From: Nocardiopsis sp. YSL2
Lineage (GTDB): Bacteria > Actinomycetota > Actinomycetes > Streptosporangiales > Streptosporangiaceae
Length of the DNA stretch: 64,000 bases
Reading direction: 5' to 3'
Assembly (NCBI RefSeq): GCF_030555055.1
Contig: NZ_JAMOAO010000001.1
Coordinates: 1,860,001-1,924,000, forward strand
This document shows, in pieces, positions 44,136 to 52,709 of this stretch. Under the pieces are notes generated by a model, which did no database searches, was not told where the DNA came from, and saw only the letters and a program-made list of their open reading frames with translations. The translations under genes were made by a program, and so were the position numbers. The first letter of the stretch is position 1. Every line of letters starts with the position of its first letter.

Positions 44136-46592
44136 ATGACCGACAACGCACAGCCCGACGAGCACGAACCCGGTCCGGGGAGCCGTGGCGCCCCCGTCTC
44201 GGGCCGCCCCCCGACGTTCACCTCCTGGCTGCGCGGTCGGTCGGACGACGAGCTCGCGGCCCTGGTGGCCGCGCGCCCCGACCTGGTCCAGCCGGTACCG
44301 GTCGACATCGGCGCGCTGGCCACCCGCGCCACCACGCGCAACCCCGTCCTGCGGGTCCTGGAACGCCTGGACGGCTTCGGCCTGCAGGTGCTGGAGGCCG
44401 TGGTCGCCCTCGGCGACGACCGCATGTCCGAGCCCGTGGGCGTCACCACCGCGGACCTGGCCGCCGCCCTGGGGCTCACGCCCGCGGCCGACCCGGCCCA
44501 CGACCCGCTCGCACGCGCCCTGGACGAGCTGCTCCGCCTGGCGCTGGTGTGGCCCGACCGGGGACGGCTGCGGCCCGTCCAGGTCCTGCGCGAGCTGCTG
44601 CCCCAGCCCGCGCAGCTCGGTCCGCCCGTCCGCCCGCTGCTGGCCGCGCTGCCGCACAGCACGGTCAAACGGCTCGCCGACGACCTCGTGCCCGCGAGCA
44701 CGGCCGTCACGCCCGTGGAGACCGTCGCCACGTTCCTGTCCGAGCCCGACCACGTCGGCAGGCTCGTCGACCAGGTCGGCGCACCGGCCGGACGGCTGCT
44801 GGACAACCTGGCCTGGGGGCCTCCCCACGGCACGGTCACCGACGCCCGCCGCGAGATCTCCCTGGCCACGGCCTCCTCCCCGGTCGAGACCCTCCTGGCG
44901 CGCGGGCTGCTGGTCCCCACCGCCGACGACACCCTCACGCTGCCCCGCGAGGTGGCGCTCCACCTGCGTTCCGGACTGCTGTTCCGCGACGTCTCGACCG
45001 GCCCCGAGCCCTTCGAGGGCCGGGAGAACCCCGGCGCGACGGTGACCCGGGCCGCGGCCGGACAGGCCTTCACCCTGCTGCGCGCGCTGGAGGAGTTGTT
45101 GGAGCGCTGGTCGGAGGATCCCGCCGGGGTCCTCCGCAACGGCGGGCTGGGCGTGCGCGACCTGCGCCGAGCCGCCCAGGTGATGGACACCGACGAGCAG
45201 ACCGCGGCCCTGTACCTGGAGACCGCTCGGGCCGCGGGACTGATCGCCACCGACGACCGCGTCGAGGGCGAGTGGCTGCCCACACGCGAGTACGACCTGT
45301 GGCGGGAGCGCACGCCCGAGTGGCGCTGGCTGCGCCTGGCCAGGGCCTGGCTGGAGTCGGACCGGGTGGCGGCGCTCAACGGATCGCGGGATTCCGGGGG
45401 CCGGGTCCGTAACGTACTGGGCCCCGGCCTGGTCCGCCCGACCGCACCGCAGGCCCGCCGCGACGTACTGGCCGAGCTGGGCACCGCGCCGCCGGGGTTC
45501 GCCCCGACCCAGGAGTCGCTGGCGTCACGCCTGGCCTGGCGCCGACCGCGCCGCCAGTCGCCGCTGTACACCGAACTCGTGGGGTACGCGCTGGCCGAGG
45601 CCGCGGCGCTCGGGCTGACCGGCCGCGGCGCGCTCGCCGAACACACGCGGCCCCTGTTGGAGGACGACGAGGACGCGGCGGCGCGCGTGCTGGCCGCCGA
45701 GCTGCCCACGCCGCTGGACTACGTGCTGGTGCAGGGGGACATGACCGCGGTGGCACCGGGCCCCCTGGTGGCCGGGCTCGCCCGTGAACTCGCGCTGATC
45801 GCCGACGTGGAGTCCACGGGCGGGGCGACCGTGTACCGGTTCACGGAGGAGTCCGTGCGTCGCGCCCTGGACGCCGGCCGGGGCATCGCCGACATCACCG
45901 CCCTGCTCGAACGCCACTCCCGCACGCCCCTGCCCCAGGCACTGCGCTATCTGGTGTCCGACGTGGGGCGCCGCCACGGGCGCCTGCGCGCCGGCACGGC
46001 CTCCAGCTACCTGCGGTGCGACGAGCCGTCGCTGCTGGAGGAGCTGGTGAACGACCGCAGGGCGGGCGACCTGGATCTGGTCCGGCTGGCACCGACCGTC
46101 GTCGCCGCCGGGGTGAGCCGGGCGGCGCTGGTGGAGCGGCTGCGCCAGCTGGGGTACCACCCGGTCCCCGAGAGCAGCGACGGCTCCATGCGGTTGAGCC
46201 GCCCGGAGGCGCGCCGCGCCGACCCGACGGACGTGCCCGCGCCGAGCGGGTCGGGCGCGCCCCGGGAGCTCTCCCGCGCGGCGGTGAAGGCGATGCGCGC
46301 CGGGGACGAGGCGTCCACGGTCGCCCGCCGCCCGGTTCCACTGCCGGAGGACGGACCGCCCGGCTCACGCACGGCGGCGGTCCTGGAGGCGCTCACCCGT
46401 GCGGCCAAGGAGGGGCGCAGGGTGTGGATCGGGTACACGGACACCGACGGACGCCAGGTGAGCCGGATCGTGGAACCGTCCGGCGTCGACGGCGGCTTCC
46501 TGACCGGCTACGACGCCACGCGCGACGCCGTGCACCGCTTCGCCGCGCACCGCATCAGTGCCATCGCCGAGCTGGAGAACACCTCCGACTGA
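44136..46592 (+). CDS. helicase-associated protein with WYL-like C terminus
   Basis: An 818-residue actinobacterial protein annotated as helicase-C3/XPB-associated. The N-terminal part is a series of winged-helix-like blocks (FTSWLRGRSDDELAALVAARPDLVQPVPVDI, then NPVLRVLERLDGFGLQVLEAVVALG). The centre has LPTPLDYVLVQGDMTAVAPGPL, typical of the helicase-associated domain. The C terminus (GRRVWIGYTDTDGRQVSRIVEPSGVDGGFLTGYDATRDAVHRFAAHRISAI in substance) is WYL-like. It lies just before an XPB helicase, with three small membrane genes between, and probably works with it in DNA repair or transcription. Confidence 0.85.
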   Translation: MTDNAQPDEHEPGPGSRGAPVSGRPPTFTSWLRGRSDDELAALVAARPDLVQPVPVDIGALATRATTRNPVLRVLERLDGFGLQVLEAVVALGDDRMSEPVGVTTADLAAALGLTPAADPAHDPLARALDELLRLALVWPDRGRLRPVQVLRELLPQPAQLGPPVRPLLAALPHSTVKRLADDLVPASTAVTPVETVATFLSEPDHVGRLVDQVGAPAGRLLDNLAWGPPHGTVTDARREISLATASSPVETLLARGLLVPTADDTLTLPREVALHLRSGLLFRDVSTGPEPFEGRENPGATVTRAAAGQAFTLLRALEELLERWSEDPAGVLRNGGLGVRDLRRAAQVMDTDEQTAALYLETARAAGLIATDDRVEGEWLPTREYDLWRERTPEWRWLRLARAWLESDRVAALNGSRDSGGRVRNVLGPGLVRPTAPQARRDVLAELGTAPPGFAPTQESLASRLAWRRPRRQSPLYTELVGYALAEAAALGLTGRGALAEHTRPLLEDDEDAAARVLAAELPTPLDYVLVQGDMTAVAPGPLVAGLARELALIADVESTGGATVYRFTEESVRRALDAGRGIADITALLERHSRTPLPQALRYLVSDVGRRHGRLRAGTASSYLRCDEPSLLEELVNDRRAGDLDLVRLAPTVVAAGVSRAALVERLRQLGYHPVPESSDGSMRLSRPEARRADPTDVPAPSGSGAPRELSRAAVKAMRAGDEASTVARRPVPLPEDGPPGSRTAAVLEALTRAAKEGRRVWIGYTDTDGRQVSRIVEPSGVDGGFLTGYDATRDAVHRFAAHRISAIAELENTSD

Positions 46593-46820
46593 ATCCGAAC
46601 ACGACGTGTCCCTCGGAGGCGGTGGTGGGCCGGGACCGCGCCGCAGGCGGCCAGGGGGCGGGCTAGAGTGGCCGCGGGGTTGGTCCCACGGCGCCGTCCT
46701 GGGCATCAGCCACAAGCACATCCGACAGCTCCAACGCGCCGACGGCTACGCCTACACGATCCCGGAGGAGGAGGGCGTCTCCCGGCCCGGTAGGACCGGG
46801 TTTCCGCGCCCAACACACCG

Positions 46821-47228
46821 ATGAGCAACGCCTCTCTGCCCCCCGGAGCGTCCTCCCCCCGTGACCGCGACCGTGGTTCCGACCGCGGGGCGGAACGGTC
46901 GGCGGAGCGGGACGGAACCCGCGACGGGCCCGCCGCCGTCACGGGCGGGGGTGCCAGCAGCTCCACGATGGCCCTGATCCTGCACGCGCTGACCTTCCTG
47001 TGCTGCGCGAACTGGCTGTTCGGGATCGCCGGGATCGTGTTCGCCGTGCGGGCCGCGCACGCACGCGACCGCGGGCGCGCGGACCAGGCGGAGACCCTCA
47101 CGAGGTACTCCTGGTACTGCCTGGGCGCGGCGGGCGTGATGTTCTTCGTCATGCTCGTGCTGACCTTGGTCACGTGGACGCAGGCGGGTTCCTGGATCGA
47201 CGGCATCGCGCCGGTGACCAACTGGTGA
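46821..47228 (+). CDS. CD225/dispanin-like two-helix membrane protein 1
   Basis: A 135-residue protein with a disordered, Arg/Asp/Gly-rich N terminus of about 50 residues and two membrane helices (ALILHALTFLCCANWLFGIAGIVFAV and YCLGAAGVMFFVMLVLTLVTW). The loop HARDRGRADQAETLTRYSWYC resembles the CD225/dispanin pattern of a charged stretch leading into the second helix. Two further paralogues follow. A TAGAGT box lies at 46664-46669. No ribosome site is obvious. Function unknown. Confidence 0.65.
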   Translation: MSNASLPPGASSPRDRDRGSDRGAERSAERDGTRDGPAAVTGGGASSSTMALILHALTFLCCANWLFGIAGIVFAVRAAHARDRGRADQAETLTRYSWYCLGAAGVMFFVMLVLTLVTWTQAGSWIDGIAPVTNW

Positions 47229-47252
47229 GGCCCGGCGGGAGGGCCGGGCGGA

Positions 47253-47282
47253 ACCATGGCACGCGTGGTCGCGTCCCATGGT
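47253..47282 (+). terminator. hairpin between paralogues 1 and 2
   Basis: ACCATGG (47253-47259) pairs with CCATGGT (47276-47282), and inner CGCG blocks can also pair. Located 25 bases after the first paralogue's stop. Confidence 0.4.
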
Positions 47283-47325
47283 GTGGGGTTGGGTAGACAG
47301 CGAGCAGGCGCGGTGGGAGGTGGCA

Positions 47326-47769
47326 GTGGACGGAGCGCGGAACAGCCCTCGGGACTTCTGGGAGAAGGGCCGCGGCGCGGGGACCGGTGCGCCCCGACCG
47401 CTCGGCGGCGTGCCGTCCGGTGCGCCACGCCCCGCTCAGCCGGCCGGACTCGCCGTACCGGCCGAACCCCGGCCGACCGGGCCTCCCGCCCGCGTCGGCG
47501 GCGCGGTGGCCGCCCTCGTGGTGGCCCTGCTCACCCTCGCCGTCCCGGTCCTGGGCATCTCGCTCGGCTTCTGGTTCTTCGTGCTGGTCGCCAACATCCC
47601 CGGCATCGGCTTCGGCATCGCGGCGCTGACCAAGGTCCCCGACGAAGCAGCCGTGGAGCGCTTCCTCCGCTACACGTGGGCGTGCAACTTCGCCTACCTC
47701 GCGCTGTCGGTGGTCTTCCTCGTCCCGGTGATGGTTCTGGCGCTCATGATGTCGATGTTCGCTTTCTGA
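47326..47769 (+). CDS. CD225/dispanin-like membrane protein 2
   Basis: A 147-residue paralogue: Pro/Gly-rich N terminus (about 60 residues), first helix region (GGAVAALVVALLTLAVPVLGISLGFWFF), a conserved loop (TKVPDEAAVERFLRYTWACNF) and last helix (YLALSVVFLVPVMVLALMMSMF). The loop matches EAAVERFLRYTW here with AETLTRYSWYC and ARAAKYTRYAWI in the neighbours. GTG 47326 is chosen because GGGAGG lies 5 bases upstream; an in-frame GTG-like start 16 codons earlier is weaker. Confidence 0.62.
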   Translation: MDGARNSPRDFWEKGRGAGTGAPRPLGGVPSGAPRPAQPAGLAVPAEPRPTGPPARVGGAVAALVVALLTLAVPVLGISLGFWFFVLVANIPGIGFGIAALTKVPDEAAVERFLRYTWACNFAYLALSVVFLVPVMVLALMMSMFAF

Positions 47770-47821
47770 CCTCACACACCCCTGTCCCCCACACCCCCGA
47801 GAGCTTCGGAGAAGCCCGACC

Positions 47822-48229
47822 ATGAGTAACGACTGGTACCAGCAGCAGCCCGGCCCCTACGGGAGCCATGGCGGCTACGGCGACAGCACCGGGGGCTACG
47901 CCGCCCACGGCTCCTACGGCGCCTACGGAGGCGGGTACCCCCCGCCGCCCCACGACCCGTACCAGCCGACCGGTGAGAGGCCCTCCCAGGGCAACATGAT
48001 CGGCGCGCTCGTCATGGCGATCATCCTCATGGTGACCTGCTGCGGCGCGGTGTCCGTCGTCGGCGTCGTCTTCTCCGCCCTGGCCCTGGGTGAGAAGTAC
48101 GACTACGCGCGCGCCGCCAAGTACACCCGCTACGCGTGGATCTCCAACTGGATCAACCTGGGCATCGTCCTCTTCGTGATCGTGGCCTACGTCCTGTTCT
48201 TCGTCCTCGCGGTCGCGTCGTCCGCCTGA
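47822..48229 (+). CDS. CD225/dispanin-like membrane protein 3
   Basis: A 135-residue paralogue with a Gly/Tyr/Pro-rich N terminus (YGSHGGYGDSTGGYAAHGSY region), first helix (MIGALVMAIILMVTCCGAVSVVGVVFSAL), charged loop (GEKYDYARAAKYTRYAWISNW) and second helix (INLGIVLFVIVAYVLFFVLAV). GGAG lies 10 bases before ATG. The Tyr/Gly-rich tail is common in actinobacterial DUF-type surface membrane proteins. Confidence 0.65.
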   Translation: MSNDWYQQQPGPYGSHGGYGDSTGGYAAHGSYGAYGGGYPPPPHDPYQPTGERPSQGNMIGALVMAIILMVTCCGAVSVVGVVFSALALGEKYDYARAAKYTRYAWISNWINLGIVLFVIVAYVLFFVLAVASSA

Positions 48230-48235
48230 CGTGGT

Positions 48236-48253
48236 CCCGGGCGGCGGCCCGGG
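48236..48253 (+). terminator. hairpin before the XPB helicase
   Basis: CCCGGGC (48236-48242) pairs with GCCCGGG (48247-48253) around GGCG, 7 bases after the third paralogue's stop. Confidence 0.4.
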
Positions 48254-48315
48254 CATGATCCGGGTGCCCGAGGCGTTGCACCTGTGGCCGCCCGCCCACC
48301 AGATTGAAGGTCCGT

Positions 48316-49962
48316 GTGTCCTGCCTGATCGTCCAGTCCGACAAGACGCTCCTCCTCGAGATCGACCACGAACTCGCCGGTGAGTGCCGCCGCGCCATCG
48401 CCCCCTTCGCCGAGCTGGAGCGCGCCCCCGAGCACGTGCACACCTACCGGATCACCCCGTTGGCGCTGTGGAACGCACGCGCCGCGGGGCATGACGCCGA
48501 GCAGGTCGTGGACGCGCTGATCAGCTACTCCCGCTTCCCCGTGCCGCACTCGCTGCTGGTGGACATCGCCGAGACCATGGACCGCTACGGTCGGCTCACC
48601 CTGGTGGGCGACCCCGCGCACGGTCTGGTCCTGGAGTCCACCGACCGCGCGGTGCTGGAGGAGATCGTCCGCGCCAAGAAGCTCAAGGGCATGCTGGGCG
48701 AGCGGCTGAGCCAGGACTCGGTCGCGGTGCACCCGAGCCAGCGCGGCAGCCTGAAGCAGGCGCTCCTCAAGATCGGCTGGCCCGCCGAGGACCTGGCGGG
48801 CTACGTCGACGGCGAGGCACACGCGATCGAGCTCGTACAGGACGGCTGGGAGCTGCGGGGCTACCAGCAGGAGGCCGCCGAGAGCTTCCACGCCGGCGGC
48901 TCGGGCGTGGTGGTGCTCCCCTGCGGCGCGGGCAAGACCATCGTGGGTGCCGCGGCGATGGCGATGACCGGCACGACCACGCTCATCCTGGTGACCAACA
49001 CGGTCTCCGTGCACCAGTGGAAGTCCGAGCTGCTCAAGCGGACGTCGCTGACCGAGGAGGAGATCGGCGAGTACTCCGGGACCCGCAAGGAGATCCGCCC
49101 GGTCACCATCGCGACGTACCAGGTGATGGCGGCGCGCCGGAAGGGCGTGTACACGCACCTGGAGCTGTTCGACGCCCGCGACTGGGGGCTCGTGGTCTAC
49201 GACGAGGTGCACCTGCTGCCCGCGCCGATCTTCCGGATGACCGCGGACCTGCAGGCACGGCGCCGGCTGGGGCTGACCGCCACGCTGGTGCGCGAGGACG
49301 AGCGCGAGGGCGACGTGTTCTCGCTGATCGGCCCCAAGCGCTACGACGCGCCGTGGAAGGACATGGAGAACCAGGGGTGGATCGCCCCCGCGGACTGCGT
49401 GGAGGTCCGGGTGGACCTGTCGGAGGCCGAGCGGCTGGCCTACGCCACCGCCGAGCCGGAGGACCGCTACCGGTTCTGCGCCTCGTCGGAGACGAAGACC
49501 ACCGTGGTGCGGGAGCTGGTGGAGCGGCACCCGGACGAGCAGGTGCTGGTCATCGGGTCCTACATCGACCAGTTGGACGAGCTGGGCGTCTCGTTGGGGG
49601 CGCCGGTGATCAAGGGCGGGACCCCCAACAAGGAGCGCGAGCGCCTCTTCGACGCGTTCCGCTCGGGTGAGCTGCGCACGCTGGTGGTGTCGAAGGTCGC
49701 GAACTTCTCGATCGACCTGCCCGAGGCCGGGGTGGCGATCCAGGTGTCGGGCTCGTTCGGATCGCGCCAGGAGGAGGCCCAGCGCCTGGGACGGGTGCTG
49801 CGGCCCAAGACCGACGGTCGGGCGGCGCGCTTCTACGCCGTGGTCGCTCGGGACACGCTGGACCAGGAGTACGCGGCGCACCGGCAGCGGTTCCTGGCCG
49901 AGCAGGGGTACGCGTACCGGATCACGGACGCGGGCGACCTGTTGGCGGGCGAGGAGATCTGA
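48316..49962 (+). CDS. XPB/Ssl2-type DNA repair helicase
   Basis: A 548-residue superfamily 2 helicase. The N-terminal region PLIVQSDKTLLLE-like (here CLIVQSDKTLLLEIDHE) is followed by Walker A PCGAGKT (202-208), DEVH box (296-299), LTATLVRED as motif III region, a C-terminal RecA fold, and QEEAQRLGRVLRPK as motif VI. This is the bacterial homologue of eukaryotic XPB, a 3'-5' helicase. The GTG at 48316 has AAGG 5 bases upstream; an in-frame TTG four codons earlier is the alternative. The associated protein at 44136 is its likely partner. Confidence 0.92.
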   Translation: MSCLIVQSDKTLLLEIDHELAGECRRAIAPFAELERAPEHVHTYRITPLALWNARAAGHDAEQVVDALISYSRFPVPHSLLVDIAETMDRYGRLTLVGDPAHGLVLESTDRAVLEEIVRAKKLKGMLGERLSQDSVAVHPSQRGSLKQALLKIGWPAEDLAGYVDGEAHAIELVQDGWELRGYQQEAAESFHAGGSGVVVLPCGAGKTIVGAAAMAMTGTTTLILVTNTVSVHQWKSELLKRTSLTEEEIGEYSGTRKEIRPVTIATYQVMAARRKGVYTHLELFDARDWGLVVYDEVHLLPAPIFRMTADLQARRRLGLTATLVREDEREGDVFSLIGPKRYDAPWKDMENQGWIAPADCVEVRVDLSEAERLAYATAEPEDRYRFCASSETKTTVVRELVERHPDEQVLVIGSYIDQLDELGVSLGAPVIKGGTPNKERERLFDAFRSGELRTLVVSKVANFSIDLPEAGVAIQVSGSFGSRQEEAQRLGRVLRPKTDGRAARFYAVVARDTLDQEYAAHRQRFLAEQGYAYRITDAGDLLAGEEI

Positions 49963-49992
49963 CCGCGGGCCCGGCGGCCCGGCGAGCGCGGA

Positions 49993-50229
49993 TCAGAGCG
50001 AGGGCAGACCGCCCATGACGTAGGTGAACGCGGCGATGCCCCAGGCCACCAGCGAGTAGCTCAGGGTGCGTGTGCGGAGGATCCGGTCGCCGCGCACGGA
50101 CGGCGCGGCGAGTGCGGCGGCGAGCAGGCCCAGCCCGAGGAGTGCGGGGATCACGGAGGCCAGGGCGAACAGCTGGGTCTGGGCGGCGCAGTCGGCATAG
50201 CCGGAGGTGCCGGGATCACCACAGAACAC
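49993..50229 (-). CDS. 78-residue two-helix membrane protein
   Basis: A small protein: a short Cys-containing segment (VFCGDPGTSGYADCAAQ), a helix (LFALASVIPALLGLGLLAAALA), a basic loop (RGDRILRTRT) and a second helix (LVAWGIAAFTYVMGGL). GTG 50229 has GGGAG 5 bases upstream; the frame is open further but through palindromic control DNA. No family recognised. Confidence 0.5.
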   Translation of the reverse strand: MFCGDPGTSGYADCAAQTQLFALASVIPALLGLGLLAAALAAPSVRGDRILRTRTLSYSLVAWGIAAFTYVMGGLPSL

Positions 50230-50367
50230 GTCGTCTCCCGATCGGATCGTTCGGTGCGGGCGGTACTCCCCGACCGTACCGTTTCGGAGCGGCCGGATCG
50301 CCGGTACGGCCGACCGTATCCGCGGCCCGCCGGTCCCAGGGTTCCCGGCGTCCACGGAGGGCCCAGA

Positions 50368-50382
50368 CCGAACTTTGTTCGG
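50368..50382. promoter_or_regulatory. inverted repeat CCGAAC-TTT-GTTCGG
   Basis: Six-bp arms with a 3-bp spacer, between the small membrane gene and R2lox. It resembles an SOS box but with a 3-base instead of a 4-base spacer. Confidence 0.4.
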
Positions 50383-50414
50383 ACATTTCGTGACGCAGGA
50401 CACTGCGACCCTTT

Positions 50415-50433
50415 ACACGAAGCCGCTTCGTGT
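50415..50433 (+). promoter_or_regulatory. palindromic operator inside the R2lox promoter
   Basis: ACACGAAGC-C-GCTTCGTGT is a perfect 9-bp inverted repeat around one base. It lies between a -35-like TTTACA (50412-50417) and a -10-like AATCAT (50436-50441), 18 bases apart, ideal for a repressor dimer. No regulator gene is adjacent. Confidence 0.6.
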
Positions 50434-50473
50434 CCAATCATGAGGACAGCCACAGCCCCCCCAGGAGGCCACC

Positions 50474-51466
50474 ATGCCCGACCAGTCCGCCACTCAGGCC
50501 GCCCCCACAGCCCCGCGCACCGGCTTCCAGTCGCTGAGGGGCGGAGGGCTCAACTGGGACTCCCTCCCGCTGCGCCTGTTCACCAAGGGCAACGCCCGCT
50601 TCTGGAACCCCGCGGACATCGACCTGAGCCAGGACGCCGAGGACTGGAAGAAGCTCGACGACGAGGCGCGGACCCGGATCCTGCGCCTGTGCGCGCTGTT
50701 CGTGGCGGGCGAGGAGGCGGTGACCGAGGACATCCAGCCCTTCCTGCGCGCGATGGCCGCCGAAGGGCGCCTGGGCGACGAGATGTACCTGACGCAGTTC
50801 GCGTTCGAGGAGGCCAAGCACGTCCAGGCGTTCCGCCTGTGGCTGGACGCCCTGGGCGTACGGGACGACCTTCACGGGTTCGTCGACCGCAACTCCGGGT
50901 ACCGCGCGCTCTTCTACGACGAGCTGCCCCGGTCCCTGGACGCCCTCCTGAGCGACCCCGGCCCGCGCAACCAGGTCCGCGCCTCGGTGACCTACAACCA
51001 CATCATCGAGGGCTCACTCGCGCTCACCGGCTACTACGCCTGGAACCACGTGTGCACCGTGCGCGACATCTTCCCCGGGATGCGCGAGATCGTGCGCAGG
51101 ATCGGCGACGACGAGCGCCGCCACATGGCCTGGGGCACCTTCACCTGCCGGCGGCACGTCGCCGCCGACGAGGCCAACTGGGACGTGGTGCGCGAACGCC
51201 TGGACGAACTGCTGCCGCACGTGCTGGCCACGGTCGAGGAGGGCGACCGGCCCTCGTCCGACCCCGACGCGCAGCGCTACGAGCTGCCGCCCGGCGAACT
51301 GCTCAGATACGCGGGCGACCGCGCCACACGGCGTCTGGGCGCCATCGAGTCGGCGCGGGGCGTGCCGCTGGCCCGGATCGACCTGGACGCCGCGCCCGAG
51401 GACCTGGAGGAGCGGTTCGGTGAGGAGGACCGCGCCGCCATGGCCCGGGTGGCTCCCCCGAAGTGA
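50474..51466 (+). CDS. R2-like ligand-binding oxidase (R2lox)
   Basis: A 330-residue ferritin-like protein with a Mn/Fe site, homologous to Mycobacterium tuberculosis Rv0233. The six metal ligands align with a constant offset of 12 to those I recall for that protein: Glu80, Glu113, His116, Glu179, Glu214 and His217 (in [21 protein letters not shown] and DDERRH). Val83 and Tyr174, the pair that form the ether crosslink, are also in place. It is therefore an oxidase of unknown substrate, not a ribonucleotide reductase subunit, and no nrdA lies nearby. AGGAGG is 6-8 bases before the ATG. A palindromic promoter suggests induction. Confidence 0.9.
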   Translation: MPDQSATQAAPTAPRTGFQSLRGGGLNWDSLPLRLFTKGNARFWNPADIDLSQDAEDWKKLDDEARTRILRLCALFVAGEEAVTEDIQPFLRAMAAEGRLGDEMYLTQFAFEEAKHVQAFRLWLDALGVRDDLHGFVDRNSGYRALFYDELPRSLDALLSDPGPRNQVRASVTYNHIIEGSLALTGYYAWNHVCTVRDIFPGMREIVRRIGDDERRHMAWGTFTCRRHVAADEANWDVVRERLDELLPHVLATVEEGDRPSSDPDAQRYELPPGELLRYAGDRATRRLGAIESARGVPLARIDLDAAPEDLEERFGEEDRAAMARVAPPK

Positions 51467-51519
51467 CGCCACGACCGCGCACCGCGGGGCCGACGCCCGC
51501 ACTCCGGGGTCCGCGGTGG

Positions 51520-52587
51520 TCAGACGTCGTCCCGGCGCCACAGCTCGCGGCGGCCGCGCTCGGCCTCCAGCGCGATGCGGCCGAAGGGCTCGGCCCGCCG
51601 GCCGCCGCCGTCCGCGTGGTCGGCGTAGAGGACCTCGCCCTCCCGGGACAGCACGTAGAGCGAGTCCACCAGGCGGTGGGTCTCCAGGAACTCGATGGTG
51701 TTGGGCACCCCGAGGTAGAAGCGGTCGTGCTGGTCCTCCGTGATCCACCGGCCGAAACCCTGGTCGCGGCGTGACCGCAACAGCCGGTCCGCGATCGCGA
51801 ACCGGCTGTTGGACGCGTGCGTGGCCACGAAGGCCACCTCCACCCGGTAGCCGGCGTCGCGGAAGCCCTGGACCCAGTGGGCCGCCCAGTCCGCCCGGCC
51901 GAGCGGGTGGCTGCACACGACGTCCACCCGGCCCGCCCGCACGTGCTCCATGGCCAGCGGGTGCAGGCCCGCGACCTGCTCGGCCAGCGCGCGCGAAGCC
52001 GCGCGGTCGTCCTCGGCCATCGCCCACTCGTAGTCCGGGGCCAGCCGCAGCAGGTCGTCACCGTCGTAGCTGACCGTGCCCTCGGGCAGCACCGGCAGGA
52101 CCGCGCGCTGGAGCGTCGACTTCCCCGAGCCCGGTTGTCCGCCGAACAGCAGCAGGCGGGGGTGTTCACGCGCGGGGCCGGACAGGCGGTCGCGCAGCGC
52201 GAGGTCGAACAGGGCGGTGAGGTCGTCCCCCCGCACGGTGCGCCCCGGGTCGGAGGGCGTGGCGCCCTTCGGTGGCCGGACGGGCTCCGCGCGCAGGCCG
52301 GCGAGGGTCGCGGGAAGCGCGTCGTTGAGTCGGCGCAGCCGGTCGGGCGTGAGGTGGGGCAGCATGGCCTCCTCGTCCAGGAGCACCCGGGCCCGCTCGG
52401 CCAGTGACGGGTCGGTGTCCCGGCGGGACAGACAGGCCCCGATGGCCGCGCTGTAGAGGTTGTGGGCCCTCTCCCGGGCCTCACGGAGCTCCCGGGTCTG
52501 GGGTGGGACGACGCCGCAGGAGCTGTCCGACAGCAGTGGCCGGATCCCCGTGGTGGACGCGTCGGCCGTCTCGTGAGGGGTCGCCAT
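51520..52587 (-). CDS. zeta-toxin-like P-loop kinase
   Basis: A 355-residue protein with a zeta-toxin domain in the C-terminal two-thirds. Walker A GGQPGSGKST (149-158) follows RLLLF; VSYDGDDLLRLAPDYEW carries the catalytic Asp typical of zeta/PezT UDP-sugar kinases; later come EVAFVATHASNSRFAIADR and GRWITEDQHDRFY. The first ~145 residues are a helical extension not found in minimal zeta toxins. No epsilon antitoxin gene is adjacent. GGAAGG lies 8 bases before ATG. It may be a housekeeping kinase rather than a toxin. Confidence 0.8.
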   Translation of the reverse strand: MATPHETADASTTGIRPLLSDSSCGVVPPQTRELREARERAHNLYSAAIGACLSRRDTDPSLAERARVLLDEEAMLPHLTPDRLRRLNDALPATLAGLRAEPVRPPKGATPSDPGRTVRGDDLTALFDLALRDRLSGPAREHPRLLLFGGQPGSGKSTLQRAVLPVLPEGTVSYDGDDLLRLAPDYEWAMAEDDRAASRALAEQVAGLHPLAMEHVRAGRVDVVCSHPLGRADWAAHWVQGFRDAGYRVEVAFVATHASNSRFAIADRLLRSRRDQGFGRWITEDQHDRFYLGVPNTIEFLETHRLVDSLYVLSREGEVLYADHADGGGRRAEPFGRIALEAERGRRELWRRDDV

Positions 52588-52697
52588 GTTGGCCGCCTTC
52601 CAGGTCCCAGGAACCGGAGTCGATGGGGCACCGCCGTTGACACCCCGGATGCTAGTGGCTTCGCTCACTCCCGGTCGGCGATTCGGCCGAGGCGGCC

Positions 52698-52703
52698 TAG
52701 AGT
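52698..52703 (+). promoter_or_regulatory. -10 box, leaderless Nudix gene
   Basis: TAGAGT, exactly six bases, then ATG at 52710. Confidence 0.55.
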
Positions 52704-52709
52704 GGCCAC

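Noticed and set aside
43971..44963. N-terminal extension of the HAAS-like protein through the helicase-associated gene
   Set aside because: The frame is open, but the plus-strand gene there has strong family motifs, and the HAAS domain begins at the ATG at 43970.
46558..46824. A plus-strand frame with protein-like text SHKHIRQLQRADGYAY
   Set aside because: It has no start codon near the TAGAGT box, begins inside the upstream gene, and nothing else supports it.
50368..50382. An SOS (LexA) box before R2lox
   Set aside because: The arms resemble GAAC/GTTC, but the spacer is 3 bases rather than the 4 of actinobacterial LexA sites.
50474..51466. Ribonucleotide reductase small subunit NrdB
   Set aside because: The Val-Tyr crosslink pair and ligand pattern match R2lox, and there is no large subunit nearby.
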